From Saccharicrinis aurantiacus (GTDB lineage Bacteria > Bacteroidota > Bacteroidia > Bacteroidales > Marinilabiliaceae), in NCBI RefSeq assembly GCF_001660705.2, contig NZ_LYBV02000001.1, positions 303,032 to 367,031 on the forward strand: DNA of 64,000 nucleotides. Direction: 5' to 3'. The notes under the pieces were generated by a model that had not been told where the DNA came from, searched no databases, and saw only the letters and a list, made by a program, of their open reading frames with translations. Below are positions 61,650 to 64,000 of this stretch, in pieces (positions within the stretch are counted from its first letter, which is position 1; the number at the start of each line of letters is the position of its first letter). The translations under genes were made by a program, and so were the position numbers.

Positions 61650-62162
61650 TTAAAATAAGTACTGCACTGCAGCACCAATTCTGAAATAAGTACCATCAGT
61701 AATGGTTAATTTCATTTCAGGAGCTAGGTTAAACTGCTCGCTTAGTTTGTAGTTGGCTCCAATACCAATATTTAAACCTAATGAGGTATCTGAAGAACTA
61801 ACAGCGGGTGTAGTAAAACCACCATAATTCATACTTGGTACGCTTACCTTAGCCGAAGTAAGTCCTAATCCGCCAATACCATAAACGTTTAAGTTTTCAT
61901 CATGTTGATAAAAAACGTAATGCGCATCAAAATCAAAAATATTAAAGCTTACGTAATCCTTTTTAAAAATATGGCTGTAGCTAAATGACCCTTCCCATTC
62001 GCTGGTAAATTCGTAAACCCCGTCAAAAGTAAGTCCAATATTACCTATGTCTGTTGCAAATACTAAACCCGCACCGGCACGTATTCTTGAACTGTCGAAT
62101 TCTTGTGCCATCACATTTACAGTAAGCACAAAGGCCAATAGTAGTAAAAAACTCTTTTTCAT
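61650..62162 (-). CDS. Small outer-membrane beta-barrel protein
   Basis: A 170-aa protein with a signal peptide (cut near VMA-QE, residue ~19) and about eight amphipathic strands ending in AAVQYLF, the Phe-terminated signature of the OMP_b-brl/OmpA-like porin group. No Asn-Asp C-terminal peptidoglycan domain is present. Function unknown. Monocistronic. Confidence 0.8.
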   Translation of the reverse strand: MKKSFLLLLAFVLTVNVMAQEFDSSRIRAGAGLVFATDIGNIGLTFDGVYEFTSEWEGSFSYSHIFKKDYVSFNIFDFDAHYVFYQHDENLNVYGIGGLGLTSAKVSVPSMNYGGFTTPAVSSSDTSLGLNIGIGANYKLSEQFNLAPEMKLTITDGTYFRIGAAVQYLF

Positions 62163-62695
62163 TTTTTGTAATTTATTAGTTGTTAAAATTTAATGTTATA
62201 TGTTGTTGAGGTTCCCAATCGGTGTATTTGAAAGCTAGCACTCACAAGTGTGTAGAACGATACTTAAGTATGTAATATAATGAGGAACTCAAAGCATTTT
62301 GAGCGTTATAGAGCGTTTAGTTTTTTTATAATTATCGGGTAATAAATTATAGCTGTATTGGCTACAGCCCATCTTATGTTGTTTAGGTAGCATGTGTGTT
62401 TATTAGTTAGAGTCTATAATGCTTTTGGTATACGTATCGTCAATGATTATGTTGCGCAACGTTAGTGCGTAAAAACCTTATTTAGAAATATTTTTATTTG
62501 TAGTTTCCATTTTGTTACTAATATACAGAGTGTTATATTGTATGTATCTTTTACAAATACCTAATTACTATTATGTATTATTTAACAGATCGCCCATTCT
62601 TATTAACAATAAAGCTTGCTAAAATTTTTCTCGCAAAAGCAAGTTTAAGTATCCAAAACATCAATTTGCCATACCCATTTGTAACTCGTAATGAG
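62163..62695. other. Intergenic stretch without a gene
   Basis: AT-rich, with a palindrome GTTGCGCAAC (62452-62461) and a weak inverted repeat at about 62614-62645 that may be a degenerate unit of the following array. No coding region is supported. Confidence 0.4.
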
Positions 62696-62917
62696 TTGCG
62701 GTTTTGGCGCAAGGGCGTTTATTTTACAAAATAGTTCTGCGCCAAAACTACAGTGCTGTTTTAAGTTTAAAACAGCCTTGCGCCAAAGCCGCAAAGGTGA
62801 ATTATTTTTAGAGCAGCCTTGCGCCAAAACCGATGCATCATTTTATAATTAAAATAAGCTTGCGCCAAAGCCGCAAGCCAATTGCAACAAAAAAACGGGC
62901 TTGCGCCAAAATTGCAA
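62696..62917. repeat. 41-bp phased array of a 17-bp GC-rich core (6 units)
   Basis: The core TTGCGCCAAARCCGCAA starts at 62736, 62778, 62819, 62860 and 62901, with an inverted copy at 62696-62712. Distances are 40, 42, 41, 41 and 41 bp, four helical turns. The 24-bp spacers are AT-rich and not identical. The array ends 39 bp before the next start codon. Confidence 0.85.
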
Positions 62918-62956
62918 GCTTATTTACAATAAACTATAAACTCAAATTTTTAAAAC

Positions 62957-63685
62957 ATGGAAGAATTAACAATTAAGCGTGAAAGTGTAAATTATTCAAA
63001 GTTAACTAACAACCGATTTGTTTCATTAACACAAAAGGCAATTCAATATCCTACCATTCATGCGGTGCCTGCTGATCATATTGCCTTTGTTACTATGGCA
63101 AGTTTAGCTGCTAAAGTAGAAAGCCTAACAAAGCTCTTGGGAAAGGAGCGAGTATATAGTGATCGTAAGAGTTTAGATCAATTGGTAGATGAGCGTTGGT
63201 CTTATATGGTAGATCTGATGAGTGTTTTCTCCAATAGTTCAAATGCCGCAAAAAAGGAAGCAGCTTCATCGCTACTAGTGGTGTTCAATACTTTTAATAA
63301 AAATTTAGATTTACTCAATTTCGATGCTCAGTATACTCAAATTGGGGCTGTGCTTGATATTTGGGAAGCACCAGAGAATGCAGCTCATTTTAGCACCTTA
63401 GGTCTTGATGAAGATTTGCTTGCCCTACGCAAAGAGGTGAACGATTTTTTGAATTACGATGTAAACCGAAATAAAAACAGCGATGATGCGCCATCAGCTC
63501 GTGAATTGCGCAATAACATTAAAACGCACTTTATGCTTTGGTTAAACTTGCTCGAATCTTTGGCCAACTTAAATAAGGATGAGTATTGTTTTAAAGTTTT
63601 GAGCAGTATTAACGAGCAGCTTAAAGAGCAAAGTGCCTACTTAAAAGCCAAAACTACACGCAGCGAAGCCGAAAAGGAAGCCTAG
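62957..63685 (+). CDS. Unknown helical protein, possible DUF6261-type
   Basis: A 242-aa cytoplasmic protein, almost entirely alpha-helical by composition, without a signal peptide. It has segments DERWSYMVDLMSVF, AAKKEAASSLLVVFNTFNKNLD and LRKEVNDFLNYDV, recalling DUF6261, a Bacteroidota-restricted family of unknown function. The similarity is by eye and weak. The A-rich leader and ATG at 62957 are good. Six phased repeat cores lie directly upstream, suggesting either regulation by a DNA-binding protein or a functional link of the protein to the array. It is followed by two perfect hairpins. Confidence 0.6.
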   Translation: MEELTIKRESVNYSKLTNNRFVSLTQKAIQYPTIHAVPADHIAFVTMASLAAKVESLTKLLGKERVYSDRKSLDQLVDERWSYMVDLMSVFSNSSNAAKKEAASSLLVVFNTFNKNLDLLNFDAQYTQIGAVLDIWEAPENAAHFSTLGLDEDLLALRKEVNDFLNYDVNRNKNSDDAPSARELRNNIKTHFMLWLNLLESLANLNKDEYCFKVLSSINEQLKEQSAYLKAKTTRSEAEKEA

Positions 63686-63706
63686 TAGTAGTGCCCTGTA
63701 ATTAAA

Positions 63707-63795
63707 CTGTATTTTATTTCAGCCAAATTTTGGCGTGTAAAATACAGCTATGTTAGTTGTTACGGTTGTTGGTGCTACAGGCTGTAACAACTAAC
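63707..63795. terminator. Two successive perfect hairpins
   Basis: CTGTATTTTA/TAAAATACAG (63707-63747, with inner GCCAAATTTTGGC) and GTTAGTTGTTAC/GTAACAACTAAC (63752-63795, 12 bp). Neither has a clear T-run. They lie between the unknown gene and the tRNA promoter. Confidence 0.55.
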
Positions 63796-63819
63796 TTTAA
63801 AATATAAGCAAACTTAGTT

Positions 63820-63848
63820 TTGTAGTTTAAATAACTTGTCTATATTTG
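63820..63848 (+). promoter_or_regulatory. Promoter of the initiator tRNA gene
   Basis: TTG, 18 nt, then TATATTTG, 40 nt before the tRNA. It is a good fit to the Bacteroidota consensus. Confidence 0.75.
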
Positions 63849-63888
63849 CACCCGCAATAAAGAAAACAACAAACGTTTAAAGATATAT

Positions 63889-63961
<73 letters not shown>

Positions 63962-63970
63962 CTAAGAAAG

Positions 63971-64000
63971 CCGAAGAATTAATTTTCTTCGGTTTTTTTT
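63971..64000 (+). terminator. Terminator of the tRNA gene
   Basis: The stem CCGAAGAA/TTCTTCGG with a 6-nt loop is followed by eight T reaching the window end. Confidence 0.9.

Noticed and set aside
62645..62827. A 60-codon minus-strand frame across the phased repeat array
   Set aside because: It translates the repeat units and stops arbitrarily; it is not a gene.
62696..62917. CRISPR array
   Set aside because: Repeats are 17 bp, spacers about 24 bp, one unit is inverted, and no cas gene is present.

Overview
The window (about 35% GC by eye) comes from a Bacteroidota chromosome, most likely a marine anaerobe or facultative anaerobe near Marinilabiliales; the order-level placement is inference. 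Evidence: a T9SS-type C-terminal sorting domain, Bacteroidota-type promoters (TTG, about 19 nt, TAnnTTTG), a one-piece FeoA-FeoB, long NusB, DUF5606, PUR-type DUF3276, HYC_CC_PP and PrcB-like proteins, a hybrid two-component regulator, sulfatases, and many lipoproteins.

Region 1 (1-3.5 kb): a three-gene sugar operon (ThuA-DUF6807 fusion cut by the window edge, TIM-barrel isomerase/epimerase, Tat-exported Gfo/Idh/MocA oxidoreductase). Region 2 (3.6-9.8 kb, minus strand): metal homeostasis, with a periplasmic HMA protein, a Cys-containing TonB-dependent receptor, a His/Cys-rich HYC_CC_PP protein, and FeoAB with a small Cys-rich partner. Region 3 (9.9-35.5 kb): carbohydrate use, with three GH2 enzymes, two formylglycine sulfatases, a 1352-aa hybrid two-component sensor/regulator, a membrane-bound class III cyclase, a Tat-exported FAD oxidoreductase followed by an exported protein with an ApbE-type flavinylation motif, and a CstA-type transporter. 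No SusC/SusD pair is visible, so this is an incomplete or SusCD-less polysaccharide locus, plausibly for a sulfated galactan-like glycan (inference).

Region 3 is interrupted at 23.3-27.1 kb by an accessory island bounded by two copies of a 147-bp direct repeat (3 mismatches, period 3614 bp). The repeat carries the last codons of cstA and its terminator. Inside are two arrays of helically phased short repeats, a candidate effector with a DUF3289-like C-terminus, a lipoprotein 8 nt downstream that could be its immunity protein, a 200-bp nested-hairpin element, and a truncated DUF2071 gene with unassigned debris. This is the strongest candidate for an undescribed system in the window.

Region 4 (36-38.6 kb): a coiled-coil lipoprotein and an outer-membrane beta-barrel protein separated by two perfect hairpins. 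Region 5 (38.7-60.2 kb): mostly minus-strand housekeeping genes (DUF5606, TerB/DnaJ, coaE, ybbR, yajC, DUF1573, nusB, PUR protein, prcB-like, fmt, DUF5522, DHOD-like, anmK, ribBA, lptF/G, START-like, glmM-like, rRNA pseudouridine synthase, xseA, S8 protease, MORN-type protein, dnaK). Region 6 (60.2-64 kb): a large palindromic repeat, a lipoprotein, a small outer-membrane protein, a 41-bp-phased array of a 17-bp GC-rich core upstream of an unknown helical protein, and an initiator tRNA-Met with its own promoter and terminator.
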